Notes under the pieces: generated by a model
Seen by the model: only the letters and a program-made list of their open reading frames with translations
What the model was told of the DNA's origin: nothing
Database searches by the model: none
From: Zychaea mexicana
Lineage: Eukaryota; Mucoromycota; Mucoromycetes; Mucorales; Lichtheimiaceae
DNA length: 64,000 nucleotides
Reading direction: 5' to 3'
Assembly (NCBI RefSeq): GCF_025766255.1
Contig: NW_026516692.1
Location: 124,001-188,000, forward strand
Shown here: piece after piece, positions 33,385-45,742 of the stretch
Layout: each line of letters begins with the position of its first letter
Numbering within the stretch: position 1 is the stretch's first letter
Made by a program: the position numbers and the translations under genes

Positions 33385-34363
33385 CCTTCGTTGCTTTCCC
33401 TTTTCTTTTTTGACAATGTGTGAGTCCAAGTTGGTCGTCCCCGCTCTTCTGCAACCACAGCTACACTATGCAAGTTTGTTCGCGAAAGATCTCAACAGAA
33501 AAGGATTGTAAGTTGTGATTGGCATTGGAAATAAGACATGAGTTTGCCAGTGTAAGGTTAATTGCAAGAAAGTTGCTCAATAGAGTATGTGGTAATACTC
33601 TGTAAACGTCCTTTAACTTGTCTAATATTCTTAAGGTACATAATCTACAATCGAATTTGTTGCTGTCAGTAGCAGGCTGATCGTAAGGACTTGGGGAAAG
33701 GGACGATGTGTACCTGTTGTCAGATGCGTTGAAGCTCATGGGCATTGCGGTTTTACTATTTACATAGGACGCACACATGGAGTTGTCCTAGTCTACCTCT
33801 CTGGAGGTCATGACTGCTATCATATGTTGGCATGTACCAGCTATTCAAGCTCTTTTACCGGATGACTTCTTGCTTCAGCTCGCCCCCAAAGACCCACAGC
33901 TTCTCTTGTCAAGCTCACTGCTGTGTCAAGCCATTTTCCTGTCCTCGTCGATTCACTATTGCTGCTACGGTCATTGTGGCTGATGGCTTAAACCGTTTGT
34001 GCAATCCAAGCCCAGACCGGATGCGTCTCTATTCAAGTGGCGAGGCAGTTCATCAATGACCTGATATTACCAACACCACCAATAATTAACAACCCAGCTA
34101 CGTACTGTTTAAACGTTTGTGCTGCGACAAGGCCGAAAAGTCAAGGACCCGGCCGCGCTAAAGATCATCCATCGCAAATTTTTGGGGTGACGAATATTGT
34201 TTAAACCTGTCAGTGACAAGCTTTTTTGGAAAGTCATGCCAATGGATTGTATCAGGGAGAAGAATTTTTCTCTCAGCGACAATGTCAAGGTCCTGTGATG
34301 GCGCACCCGCAAGCATGGCAAACCAGATTGTATGTGATACTGCTCAACCATATCGTCGAATGC
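33385..34363. other. no gene recognised
   Basis: Unique sequence between the LINE and the first CK1 pseudogene. Open frames here are short and show no family motif. Confidence 0.45.
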
Positions 34364-35665
34364 CTCCATCCACCGCCGCCAACGGCCGTTCCGCGCAAAC
34401 CTATCTCATTGATTTTGGCCTTGCAAGAAAATTCAAAAGGCATTGCTGCGAGCGAAACCACCCCAGTCCATCTCTTACATCTCTTTATATCAAAATATTG
34501 TCCTTTCTGTGGCGTACGTTGTTTCGTGAATATAATGCCTCCATCCATCGTCGACAATGACCGCTTCATGCTCCTTAGGCAGCTAGGAGCAGGAGCATGT
34601 GGCCAAGTGTATCTTGGTGAGTAACGAATGGATGCATGATTGATCAAAATTCTGAATAGTCACACTTAATCTTGTACTTGAAGCTGTGGACACCGTAGAG
34701 TCCAAGCTTGTCGCTGCCAAAGTGGAAGCTAAAGAGAAGAGCCCGCTCTTGTACCGCGAGTATCGATGCTATGAAGATCTCGTTGCGAGGGGGACCTGCC
34801 AAGCACCCAAGCCGTTGTACTTTGGTACTCAAGGCAACTATAACGCTCTAGTTATGGATTTGATGGGTCGTAAGTACACTACATGAGCGTCATAAACTGT
34901 AAAGAGAAAAAGAGACATACGCTGAACAACAACTCCCTGCTTCTAGCCTCTCTTGAAAGTCTCTTTGAGATGTGCGACAAGTCGTTTTCCCTACGAACAG
35001 TTAGTATTTTGGGCTTGCAGTTGGTAAAGTATTGTAGATTATGTTTATTTGATATGGGCAGTTCACAATTGAAATAGACGACTAATATGTTGGCATTGGA
35101 AATTCAGTTGCGGCGGCTGGAGTTCATTCATTCGAAGGGCATCCTGCATCGCGACATTAAACCCGACAATACTGTCATGGGGGTGGACGGTGATGAGAAC
35201 AAGGTTTACCTTATTGATTTTGGGCTATCAAAAAGGTTTATGGTCGACGAGAAACATATTGCCTGGAGGGAAAGTCTTTGATTTGTGGGCACGCCATTAT
35301 TCTCAAGCATTGACGACATAGGTGAGGGTGAGTTGAGCTGCAGCAACGATTTCCTACTGTTATTTGTTATCTATTTTGTTTCCACCACTGACAATCTCAC
35401 TTGTGTTGATATAGTGCAAAGTACACGGAACGATTCAGAATTGCGCGGTCACATGCATCTTGTCGCTTTGAAAGCTACACTCTGCCGTGGAAAGACCTGT
35501 TGTTGGAAGAGGTTAAGAAAAAGAAGTACGACCTTAGTAGCTATGTCACCTTAACCAATCTGGTTGACTACTTTGGCTTTTTATTGGTGCTTAATTTTGC
35601 GAAGAAGCAGGATTATGACCTACATATCGACTATGGTACCAGCCAAAGAGCACGAGTTCGAATCG
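34364..35665 (+). pseudogene. casein kinase 1 pseudogene, copy A (chimeric)
   Basis: The main block matches copies B and C, introns included: exon 1 34535-34616 (MPPSIVDNDRFMLLRQLGAG), exon 2 34684-34869 (LLYREYRCYEDLVARGTCQ), exon 3 34947-35023 and exon 4 35108-35327 with [10 protein letters not shown] and [14 protein letters not shown] at 35279-35281 breaks exon 4 in the activation segment. On both sides are pieces of a more diverged CK1: before it MPPSTAANGRSAQTYLIDFG and LARKFK (34364-34440), after it TLPWKDLLLEEVKKKK (35416-35665) in place of the usual exon 5. So the block looks spliced into, or converted against, another CK1 gene. No functional kinase can be made. Confidence 0.75.
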
Positions 35666-38600
35666 GCTGTAAGTTTTGACACCTTTTTTAAATGTCTTCT
35701 TTTTGTTTTATCGCATATATTCCGGAGATACTTTGCGCGCAACAGTCCACTTATTCTCATTTTTGTTTTTCTAGTTAGACAAAGGAACAATATAAAGAAC
35801 GACCAATCCGTCCCCTTCGTTTCAAACGCTCACTGCTTCTGTTGCTTCGACGGCATCGGAACAACAACACCTTCACCGAAGGTCCGCTACGGTTGCCGAT
35901 ACTCATAAGCGAAACTATACCTAGTAACAACATCACCACCAGCAAAGAACCGTCAAACAAATTCTAAATGAAGCAATCACAGCACAACACATGACTAGCT
36001 TACACATCTTAAAACTCTGCATTTACACGTATACTACAATCATTAGCTCTAGCCTGTTACGTAGTGTATCTATTGTATGCAATGGAATGCACTTATAAAT
36101 TATATTCGGCTTATAGGAAGCCTGCAAAAGTACAACGTTCATTTTTTAGTTATGAGTCTTCTGTCGGGAATAGAAGCGCTGATGTCGCTTACTTATCGAA
36201 ATCAACTACTATATTTATTCTTTGACTATGAACAAACATCGAGGGAAGTCAAAAAATGAAACGTCTTGCCTTTGACCGACACCAACGTATCATTTGAAGC
36301 ATCAGATGGAGGCATTTTTTATATATACTGAAAGCTCTGAATAGGAGAAGGGTCACGGAAATCATCTTGAGCAGCAGTTGGCATATCACCTGGCCGGGCC
36401 AAAGGCCTCTCGTGTTCGTCTGTCGCCAATCGCCAATCCAAAAGTACGGTATCTTGTCGCAAAATAGAGAATCTCAACTCAGCGCCTTTTAAGATTGCTA
36501 CTTACTGCTTCTCCATTCTAATTGCATAGGTGACTAAATCACGTCACTTGTTGCTGCTACCGGAGCTGTTTTGAAAAAAACCGCTGATTAGACGATCTCA
36601 AGAAAAACTCGCTGAATGAACTGCTATTGTAAACTCAATTTTTTTAAGTATGCAGCAGAAATGAACAATGTATTTGATCAAGATAGCGCATGACCATGTT
36701 ATTTCTCTGTTTACTGAGATATAGGTCTACTAGAAAGTTGACAGTGCTGGTGTAAGGGTGCTTGATCCAACACTGAATATGTTACAATAAATTGACTGAC
36801 AGTATACAAGAGCAAGATATAGTCTTTGATCGCATATGGGCGACTGCCCATATATATGTTCAGCACTTGTTTCCTCATCATCGGGCATACCCTCAGTAAT
36901 GAACTCAAATGTGCTTCATCATGGTAACAATGGCAGTAAATGCTACAAAAAAGATTTCTTTTAAAATTACGCTTATATCGAATAATGTGTGGACAATGAA
37001 CGGAATCAGAATACTTCCTCGATTTGACGGATAACGAAAGGCTTGGTTAAAATGCTGTTGTTGCCATACTGCTGCTGTTGCCCCTGGTTAAAAAAACACA
37101 GGCGGTGCACATTCTACTACGCACGCAATAGAACTCCTTCACGGCGAGGCCATGGGTGTTATTATCCCCCAGACGTATGGAAAGATAAATATTGTACCAG
37201 CACAGTCTCATTTTATCCGCATGGATAAGATCCTGCACCATCACCAGTCAACGTTCCCTATCAAGTAAAGCACCGCACTGTGTGGCCCAGCACGCAACTG
37301 AGCCCGGTCTTGGTCCTGATATTATAACGGTGGCAGCCTTAGCTTCAAGTCGTGGGCTTATCGCATCCTTACGGTTCTATGTATGATAGAGCAACACTGT
37401 ACCTGGCTTGCTCATGACATTCAGGGGTTCAATCTACCAAAAACGAATAGCAAAATGCGATCAGCGTCGTCCTTGTGCAGAGAATCCACCAATTGCTTTG
37501 AAAAGTAATCACAAGTACCCGTCATGCAACGATTTCCTTGATTTAACGAGGCGCGGTATTTGGTAGCAGCGCTGGCAGGGAAACCCCAATAGTGATGCAT
37601 TCGTCGGTTCACAAAACGCGATAAAGGGCTTGTCTCGTGGTGGCATACAACTTGATGATTGGCAACAGCAAGCATTGATGGCGTAAGGAAAGGAAGGTGG
37701 GAGAGGAATACCGCAGCCCGCAACATCGATAGAACCTACTGAACAATCCGAACTAGCCCTAAACCAATGAATCACGTTCTACGTGCGTGCGATTGTTGGG
37801 GGGAAGGGGAGGGGGGTCATAAACAATAAATCATCGGCTATGCGATCATGGTGGGAAAACTTTCTTCGCTACGGCAGGTGATCACATGTCGGCAACTAAG
37901 AAGTGAATCTGGCACGCTGGGGGTCCTAGCGTGGTGTCCATAGCAGCTGTGGCCATGCACAGCAAACAAGGCTAGAAAATATATCCAGGCAGGCTGCCGT
38001 CGCAAGCAGGTCGGATACATGCCAACTGAGTAATAGAAGGATAGGCCTGGATCGTTTCTTTGTATGCGCTTACATCGGCCTCAAAACATAACCCAACACA
38101 AACGTGAGGGTAGTATGCATATGCTCTTGCAAGGGAAACAGGTTTTCCGCAGCATCGGAATTGTTTCGTTGACGTTCGTTGAGTGTAACAGCAAACATGT
38201 ACACAGTAGAAAATCACACGCTTGCTCAGAGAATGAGGTTGTAAGCACGACGTACTGCAACATCACTGCTAATCGTGCTCTTGATACAGCTATTTGCAGA
38301 TCTCATCAATGTCTGTAATCGACGGAACGGTGTTGCGAGATGGTAAGTATAAAGTAAGCAGTGGCCTTTGGATGGCGAGTACGGAACTCTGGACTAAGAA
38401 ACGAGCAGTGCTGCTAGTTGCTCGAGCGATCCAGTCCGATTAAAGGGAAACAGGTAGCGTTTGTTGCATAAACACACTAGTATCAACCTGTTATCCAACC
38501 ATGCGGTATGAGACGATTTTGTAAATGAAGCGCTCCTTTTTCAGTACATACTTCTAGTTATTGATGCATCCAATCTTATGAGGGCACTGTTTGAATGTCT

Positions 38601-38714
38601 GCTTTGAAAAAAGAGAGAAAAACGATGCATATAAAAGCATTGCTGTGATACATTGTTCTTTCATTGGCATTTTTCCCTTCTTTCATCGTCTCCACTTGCT
38701 TTTTCGTAAACACA
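35666..38714. other. no gene recognised
   Basis: About 3 kb of unique sequence. Short open frames on both strands show no motif and no conserved exon structure. The part just before 38715 should contain whatever promoter served CK1 copy B. Confidence 0.45.
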
Positions 38715-39696
38715 ATGCCTCCATCCACCGTCGACAACGACCGCTTCGTGCTCCTTAGGCAGCTAGGAGCAGGAGCATGTGGCCAAGTGTATCTTGGTGA
38801 GTAACGAATGGATGCGTGAGTGATCAAAATTCTGAATAGTCACACTTAATTTTGTACTTGAAGCTGTGGACACCGTAGAGTCCAAGCTTGTCGCTGCCAA
38901 AGTGGAAGCTAAAGAGAAGAGCTCGCTCTTGTACCGCGAGTATCGATGCTATGAAGATCTTGTTGCGAGGGGGACCTGCCAAGCACCCAAGCCGTTGTAC
39001 TTTGGTACTCAAGGCAACTATAACGCTTTAGTTATGGATTTGATGGGTCGTAAGTACACTACATAAGCGTCATAAACTGTAAAGAAAAAAAAGACATACG
39101 CTGAACAACAACTCCCTGCTTCTAGCCTCTCTTGAAAGTCTCTTTGAGATGTGTGACAAGTCGTTTTCCCTACGAACAGTTAGTATTTAGGGCTTGCAGT
39201 TGGTAAAGTATTGTAGATTATGTTTATTTGATATGGGCAGTTCACAATAGAAATAGATGACTAATATGTAGGCATTGGAAATTTAGTTGCGGCGGCTGGA
39301 GTTCATTCATTCGAATGGCATCCTGCATCGCGACATTAAGCCCGACAATATTGTCATAGGGGTGGACGGTGATGAGAAGAAGGTTTACCTTATTGATTTT
39401 GGGCTGTCAAAAAGGTTTATGGTTGGTGGAAAACATGTTGCCTGGAGGGAAGGTCTTCAGTTTGTCAGCACGCCACTATTCTCAAGCGTTGACGCCGACA
39501 CTGGAGAGGGTAAGTCAAGTTGCAGCAACGATTTTTTAATGTTATTTGTTATCTATTTTGTTTCCACCACTGGCACATGTGCATTACCAACTATTTTCAT
39601 ATAAAAACTATTGGTAACAAATTTTTAGTTGGTAACAAAAATTTAAAATGGTTGCAAATTGAATTATATCTATAATAAAAAATAAACCTATCAATA

Positions 39697-40053
39697 ATGA
39701 ATTCAGAATATATAAATGTGATGAAATATATTCCTGTTGATGAAAATATAAAAGATATTACATTGTTTATTGCAAAGTATTTATTATTAGAATATGTTCA
39801 TCAAAAAAAATTTAGAGTGAAGAAAAATGATAGAATATATCATAATGAACATGATCCTATGAAAAAATATGTTACGATATATAAATTTAATATAAAAGAT
39901 ATAGCTTATGAACCCATGTTCATTGCATATAAACTAATAAAATATAATGATTATATAAATTTATTTAAAATAGTAGATCCCATTTTATTTATGAATATGG
40001 TTAAAAAGATATTTTATAAAAAGAATATATTGAAATTGAGGAACAAGATATAG
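39697..40053 (+). CDS. AT-rich element gene of unknown function
   Basis: 118 residues, starting MNSEYINVMKYIPVDENIKD and rich in Lys, Ile, Tyr and Asn. There is no cysteine cluster, no membrane segment and no motif I recognise. It lies between the left end of the element and gene A' on the same strand. No counterpart was seen in copies I or II, so it may be a passenger or a fragment. A longer reading through 40054 is blocked by a TAG. Confidence 0.45.
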   Translation: MNSEYINVMKYIPVDENIKDITLFIAKYLLLEYVHQKKFRVKKNDRIYHNEHDPMKKYVTIYKFNIKDIAYEPMFIAYKLIKYNDYINLFKIVDPILFMNMVKKIFYKKNILKLRNKI

Positions 40054-40245
40054 AAGGTTTTTTTTAAGAATAATAATGAACTTTATATTGTAAATAGTAA
40101 TGAATATAGGTTTAGAAATGATCTAATAGAAATATTGCAGAATAATCACCATTAGTATTTGCTAATAAATAAATTTCAACTCAATTCCTTTTTTTTATAA
40201 AATTGAATTTTATTTTTATATAGAAATAAATCATTCAAAAAGAAA

Positions 40246-40593
40246 ATGGTTGCGTTAAATGAATATCTTCCTATCAACCACATTAATCTTAGAATTAGTT
40301 TATATAAAGAAATTGATACATTTATTGATTCAGAATTCAATCATTTTGTTAAAGAATATATAATTCAAAAAATTCAACAAAATTTAAAAAATAAAATAGA
40401 ATCTCTTTTTTCAAATGATCATTTCTTAGATTTGTCTATGAATCATGGTTTTTGTAGCTATAAATTCAAAAAAGGAAAACGTGATGGACAGTTTTGTGGG
40501 AAGAAAATCAAGACAAATTTACCTGATGATAAAAAGGATTATCCTTGCTGTCAACATAGTAAGCTACATATTCCAAAAAAAAGCTATTGGTAG
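40246..40593 (+). pseudogene. small Cys/His protein of AT-rich element, copy III (gene A')
   Basis: Homologous to 11796-12278 from the first residue (MVALNEYLPINHINLRISLY). The conserved parts are IDSEFNHFVKEYIIQKIQQN, then HGFCSYKFKKGKRDGQFCGK and DYPCCQHSKLHIPKK, so the same four Cys plus His pattern is kept. After KKSYW a TAG ends the frame, while the homologous C-terminus (INIGNPFFLCFINIRL) continues in a shifted frame to about 40713. A frameshift in the A-run near 40580 explains this. It is convergent with the transposase gene, as in copy I. Confidence 0.65.
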
Positions 40594-40750
40594 TTAATGA
40601 TAGTGTTAAAAATACAGAGATAAAAGAGCTGTATATAAAACCTGAGAAAAAAACAGAAAAAAAATTAATATTGGTAATCCTTTCTTCTTATGCTTTATAA
40701 ATATTCGTCTATAAATTTCTTATATAATTCTAATATATATTATGTTCTTA

Positions 40751-42607
40751 TTATAATATGCCTAGACTATGCCTTTCAATATATGCATTTAATACTTCTT
40801 TTTGGTTAAACATATCAGTAGATAACTAACTATTATCATTATTACTATATCCAACCCATTTTGCCTGAAATAAATATGCGTTCTTTTCTTTTTTATGTCC
40901 AATAATACTTTCTATTTCATATGGTACAGTTGAACACTGTTTTCCTTTTACATTTCTTCTTCTTTATCTAGTACGTTCATTAAAGTTAGGAATATCATTA
41001 TCATTTTCACTATTTTCTAAATCATCTGATTCACTATTATCATCTATAACCATTTCATTATTTGATAATGTCATATTTAATAAATTATTTTGTAGTTGTA
41101 CCATTCTATCAAGCTTATCCTTACTTTGTTTATTTTTACTAACAACTATGTCAATTAATTTTTTTTCAATAGGAAAATCAAAATCAGGACTATGCCATAT
41201 TTTATGATGTGGTAAAACAGGTATATTAAATACTTCTACAAACTTTGTAATATTTTTTAATGAATAGGCAACACGGAACTGAAGATTATAATATTTAATA
41301 TTATCCATCTTTACAATGAGTTTCAATCCATAACAAATAATTTAGCAATAAATTGCTAATTAATTTCAGTTATTCCTTTCACTGTCAAGCTAAGCTGCGT
41401 CCAAGTATTCCTTGCTTAGAGGAGGGATTTGCTCACTACTGTTGCACTGCCTATGAACCAAAAAAACTTTTACAAAACTTAATTAATTCTTAAGAATTAA
41501 AAACATTTATAATAATTAAAATCCCTAAGAATTTTTTTAAACTATTATAATTTTCTTATATTCTTGTACCCTGAAGAATTAACTATAAACAATAATATAA
41601 GGATAACTAATAATTATCTTTTATATTCAATTGCTATAGATTAATTCCCAACTGATTTATTATTATTAAAATGATAAAATTTATTTCCAATTTTCAGAAA
41701 ATTGATTTTCGATTTTACTTCTAAAGCTTCCAAATGTATTATTAAAATGTTCTTCAGTAATAGTTAAGTTTCCATTTATATTTTTACAAATTGGATATAC
41801 AAAGTTATCATTACTAAAATCATATCCTTTTTCTGCAGCAAGTTCAGTAAACTGTGTTATAAACAAAGTATATCCACCATCAACAGCTAAAGTATCATTT
41901 TGATTCATTTTATTATAAAGTTTCATATTTAAAAACATGCTACCATCAGAACTATCTACACAGAATTCACTTTTTGATATAAAAATTATCATATCATTAA
42001 TATCAGCTGCAAATTGTATGCGTACACCATTCTTTTTAAATTTATATGAATATAAACATGATCTATCTAAATCTGTATCTGTATAATTAATTCGTGAATC
42101 ATGACCATCTAAAATAAGTGTTACATGTTTAAATAAATCTGGATTATATTTTCTTGCAGACAACACACGTAATTTTATATTTAAAAACATATACATTAAT
42201 GAATCATTTACTATTTTATTAATTCTTTTATAATTCTCTTCATTTATCCAAAATTTTTTGTAAAATGTATGAAATGTACTTTGAGGTATATATTTTTCAA
42301 TTTCATCTTCAGAAATACCAGAAACTAAATGATATAACAAAAATAAACCTTTTTCTAATTCAAAATAAGGAGCCGAATACTCTTTACTTGTATATAGCAC
42401 AACTAAGAAAAAAAATATAGCTGTATAACCTAATTTTTTAAATAATATATCTTTAATTTTTTCAATAAATTTAATATGTTTAATTTGTGTTCTATGTTTG
42501 AATTTATTATGCATAATAGGCTAATTCCATTCAAGAAATGTCCAATAATTAGCAATATTAATACTTACTTCCTCTGTAATTTATGGTCTATAATCTATTT
42601 GCTCCAT
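40751..42607 (-). pseudogene. DDE_Tnp_4-like transposase with chromodomain, copy III
   Basis: Reads from about 42607. The catalytic part is at 42514-41690: TLILDGHDSRINYTD (first Asp), TLAVDGGYTLF (second Asp) and FGSFRSKIENQF (Glu). A non-homologous 350-bp segment (41327-41690) follows, then IKYYNLQFRVAYSL and PHHKIWHSPDFDFP (41310-40964) and a chromodomain (YEIESIIGHK, LFQAKWVGYSNNDNS). A TAG at 40826-40828 replaces the chromodomain Trp exactly as in copy I, and the frame goes on through FNQKEVLNAYIERHSL to TAA at 40751. Further stops are a TAA near 42585, a TAG where the other copies have Trp (before PIMHNKFKHRT) and a TAA after NERTR. It is clearly non-functional now. Confidence 0.78.
41327..41690. 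other. non-homologous segment inside copy III transposase
   Basis: About 360 bp interrupt the transposase between its catalytic Glu region and the IKYYNLQFRV block. The middle (41370-41460) has a more balanced base composition than the AT-rich surroundings. No terminal repeats or duplication were seen. Confidence 0.5.
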
Positions 42608-43277
42608 TTTTTATTTATATTATAAAATTCAATTTAGATATAAAAAATAAATAATTCTTTAATAAAACAAATATTAATTTATAACCAACAAGGTAATGTA
42701 GTACCCACACTGACAATCTCACTTGTGTTGATATAGAACAATTGGTCCACAGTGACCTAGAGGCTTTAGGCTATGTCTTGTTGTATCTTATGACAGGAAT
42801 GCTGCCATGGTATGGCTTGTCTGTAGAAAAGTTGATGAAGAAGAAGGAACAACTCGGGGACAATGTAGACACTATGTGCAAAGGTGCTCCTGCTGCCCTT
42901 GCAGAGTACTTTGCATATCGGTTTGAGCTTGACTTTGACCAAAAGCCAGTGTACAGAAAAGTTTCCCAGTATGTGGCATAGATGGCATCCAAGGACGAAA
43001 AAAATGAGCAACAGCACGAGTTTGAATGGCTGGTATGTTTCAACTCGTCTTTCAGTCTTATTTTGTTCTTGTGTTCCACATTTGGAGCCGAACGTTTACG
43101 TAACAATCCACTCATTAACATTCTTATGATTAATAAATATATTGAGAAGTAAAAAAAACTATAAAAAAAATAAAAAAATGTTATATTTAAAAAAATACAG
43201 GATTTTTCATCTCCTAGCAGACGTTTGAACTTTTATTTAGGCAGAAGGGATTTAATTTTAGGCAGAGTGGACATGAA

Positions 43278-44188
43278 TAGGGGTCGCAATCTGACCCACG
43301 GGTCAAAACCGACCTGTGGGTTGAGGACAGGTCAACGGGTCGGGTTGATGCTTTTCTGACCCACGGGTCAACCCGTCTAACCCTTGACCCGACTCGTTGA
43401 CCCGTTGTGACCCGTGTATACATATGATATCTATGAGGTACTTGAATTCAAGTAGTCAATCTTCGTGTTGGAAAGGATCATTATATTAAAGATGTAGTTG
43501 TCAATATGTCTGCTATAGAACTGTAACATAAAACGTACTTATATTCTTTTTCATTGTGGGATCATATTTTATATTCAAAAGTGTAAGATAAGTAAGCTAT
43601 AAGCAATATATGTAATAGTAGTAAAGAAGTAGCAAAGTAAAGAAGTAGCAAAGTAAAGAAGTAGCAATAGTACAATGAGAATAGACAATAGAGAGTGGCA
43701 GTGAGAGACGAGATTTGACAAAAGACGTAGAAGGAATTAAGAAAAGAGAAATGAAAGAAGAAGGAAGAAATGAAAAGAAAAGGGAAAAGGGAAAAGGATT
43801 AGGGGCATTCAAAGGAATTCGATTTTTAACCACACTTTAACCATTATGCTTTCTTTAATGCATGTGAGCGCAAACGATTTCTTTTGTTATGGCACAAACC
43901 CTTTACCTTTAAGAATAATCACACAAAACGTAGATATTGCTAGCACTGCTAGGAATTTGCGTGCCATCATCTTAGAGAGCTGTGTATACATGTAGTTTTG
44001 CACTTCCAGTGCTCAAGCTCAGGTTGATTGACACCTCCTTTGTCACCAAATCAAAATCAGTAGTGACCCGTCAACCCGAGTTTTGACTCGTCGGGTTGAA
44101 CGGGTCGGGTCGGGTCAGTGTTTTCTTGACCCGTGGGTCAACGGGTCAGACCCTTGACCCGACCCGACCCGTCCAATTGCGACCCCTA
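43278..44188. mobile_element. hAT-like MITE of a second family
   Basis: Inverted ends TAGGGGTCGCAAT (43278 inward, and inverted ending at 44188) with subterminal arrays of the pentamer GGGTC/GACCC (for example GGGTCGGGTCGGGTC). It is about 911 bp long with no coding capacity. No perfect 8-bp flanking duplication is present (GACATGAA versus GTGGTAAG), so the hAT assignment rests on the termini and on the parallel with the family at 8147. Confidence 0.6.
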
Positions 44189-44522
44189 GTGGTAAGCAAA
44201 TCAATAATATTAAGCAATGCACTGGGTAGCACAGGCAAAGCAGGAGTCTGGCATAAAGAATTACATCATCTGCCTAAGAAGGGCAGTTTTGCACATCTTC
44301 TATGTGGTTATATTATTTATTAGATTAAAGTAAAAAGAGATAGTAACTTTACTATAGTGGATAGCATCATCCTCAAAGTCATTAGAAGCACCACCAGCAT
44401 GAAGAACAACATGTTTAATTTCAACAGTGTCACCGGATTTTGAGCTGAGCTTTGGCCAATTACAGCAACCTCCTTTGTACTCCCATCCCCGTCTTTTGTT
44501 TCCTGGACGTCTTTTGCCCTAC

Positions 44523-45556
44523 ATGCCCTCCATTCCAAAAAATACCAGCCTCTATGAAATTCTCCAACTCGATCAAAAGACTGCTACGACCAAGGAGATC
44601 AAATCACAATACCGCAAGCTCGCTTTAAAGTTCCATCCTGACAAACAGTCAGCATCTGCAACCGATCAGGAAAAACAGGACGCCACTGAACAATTCCAGC
44701 AACTCGGTCTCGCGTATAGCATTCTTAGCGATCCTGCAAAAAAATCACATTATGACACGACCGGAAGCATCAGCACAGACGATTCACTCAAAGGCGATAA
44801 GAGCTGGAACGACTACTTCAAAGAGCTGTGGAGTGGCGTAGTCAGTGAAGAAACTATTGACAAGTTTGCTGCAAAGTACAAAGGTTCGATATGCGTGTGT
44901 TTGAGAAAAATAAGGCACGACTATTACTGTATATAAGGGAAAAGGAAGTTTAACATTACTCTATGTTTGGAAATCCTGTTACAGGCTCTGATGAAGAACG
45001 GAATGACGTGTTACAAGCTTACAAGAGCTGCAAAGGTGATATGGACAAAATCTTGAACTTTGTGGAGTGCAGCGATGCCAACGATGGCGAACGGTTTATG
45101 ACGATTATCCGCAAAGCAATTGATGAAGGAAAAGTCCCTACCTTCCCATCTTTCTCAAAAACCACTACCGGCAAAGCCCATCAAAAGAGAATCAAAGAGC
45201 AAGAACGACGGGAAAAAGAATGGGACAAAAAGCACAAAGGCAAAAAAGCAGCAAAGAAAGGAGGAGACGAGGACTCTGATCTACTGGCAATGATACAAGC
45301 ACGACAAAAGGATCGTGCATCGCATCTCGATGCACTTGCGGACAAGATTGCAGAGAAGGCAGGAAAGTCATCATCCAAAAAGCGAGGCAGGGTACAGGAC
45401 GACGAACCATCGGAAGAAGAGTTCCAACGGATCCGAGCGGGGCTGATGAAGAACAAAGGGGAAGCTGCCTCTTCAACAAGCAATGGTAGTAGCAAAGACG
45501 AACAACGACAACAACAGCAGGAACATCGTAAGCGGGCGAAAAAGAACACCAAATAA
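44523..45556 (+). CDS. DNAJC9: DNAJC9-like J-domain co-chaperone
   Basis: Two exons, 44523-44883 and 44985-45556, give 310 residues. The J domain is at the N-terminus (TSLYEILQLDQKTATTKEIK, then LALKFHPDKQSA with HPD), starting about eight residues after the Met at 44523; an upstream in-frame Met at 44427 would add 32 residues with no homology. After the J domain come WNDYFKELWSGVVSEETIDK and SDEERNDVLQAYKSCKGDMD, the typical DNAJC9 middle region, and a long Lys/Glu-rich C-terminus (KEWDKKHKGKKAAKKG). In animals DNAJC9 is a histone H3-H4 co-chaperone recruiting HSP70; the same role is inferred. The next gene, BCAS2, follows on the same strand 186 bp downstream. Confidence 0.92.
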
Positions 45557-45742
45557 ATATTGTCATGAAAACTAACGTGTAGAACCAACTCTCATTCTCA
45601 TTTGTACATATTATTATATAATAAATCATTTCTTTTCATATTCGCTATCCACACATGGGCTTTAATCTTTCAAATTTAATTCGGCTACCGCCCTTAGTGA
45701 TAGACCTTCTCTTTGTCTTTGGCAAAACCTAATACACATATA

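Larger units (their letters stand above)
39573..42707. mobile_element. AT-rich chromodomain transposon, copy III
   Basis: The insertion point is exact by comparison with the same intron in copy A (CCACCACTGACAATC). CACTG flanks both sides (39568-39572 and 42708-42712), so the duplication is 3-5 bp (ACT to CACTG). Ends share CATTACC inverted (GCACATGTGCATTACC; reverse of the right end TGGGTACTACATTACC). The element holds three genes: 39697-40053, 40246-40593 and 42607-40751. Confidence 0.75.
38715..43032 (+). pseudogene. casein kinase 1 pseudogene, copy B, with a transposon in intron 4
   Basis: Exons: 38715-38796 (MPPSTVDNDRFVLLRQLGAG), 38864-39049, 39126-39202, 39287-39509 ([19 protein letters not shown]) and 42737-43032 (LEALGYVLLYLMTGMLPWYG). 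CK1 enzymes phosphorylate acidic or primed Ser/Thr sites, and the kinase motifs are all recognisable. Two in-frame TAG codons break it: one in exon 3 (39188-39190, TTG in copy A) and one in exon 5 (42979-42981, CAG in copy C). The last exon, the Ser/Pro-rich tail, is missing; similarity ends near 43130. A 3135-bp AT-rich transposon lies wholly inside intron 4 (39573-42707). Confidence 0.85.

Noticed and set aside
35635..35655. tRNA T-loop (GTTCGAATC)
   Set aside because: The sequence is part of the CK1-like exon (KEHEFES) and no acceptor, D or anticodon stem can be drawn around it. I found no tRNA in the window.
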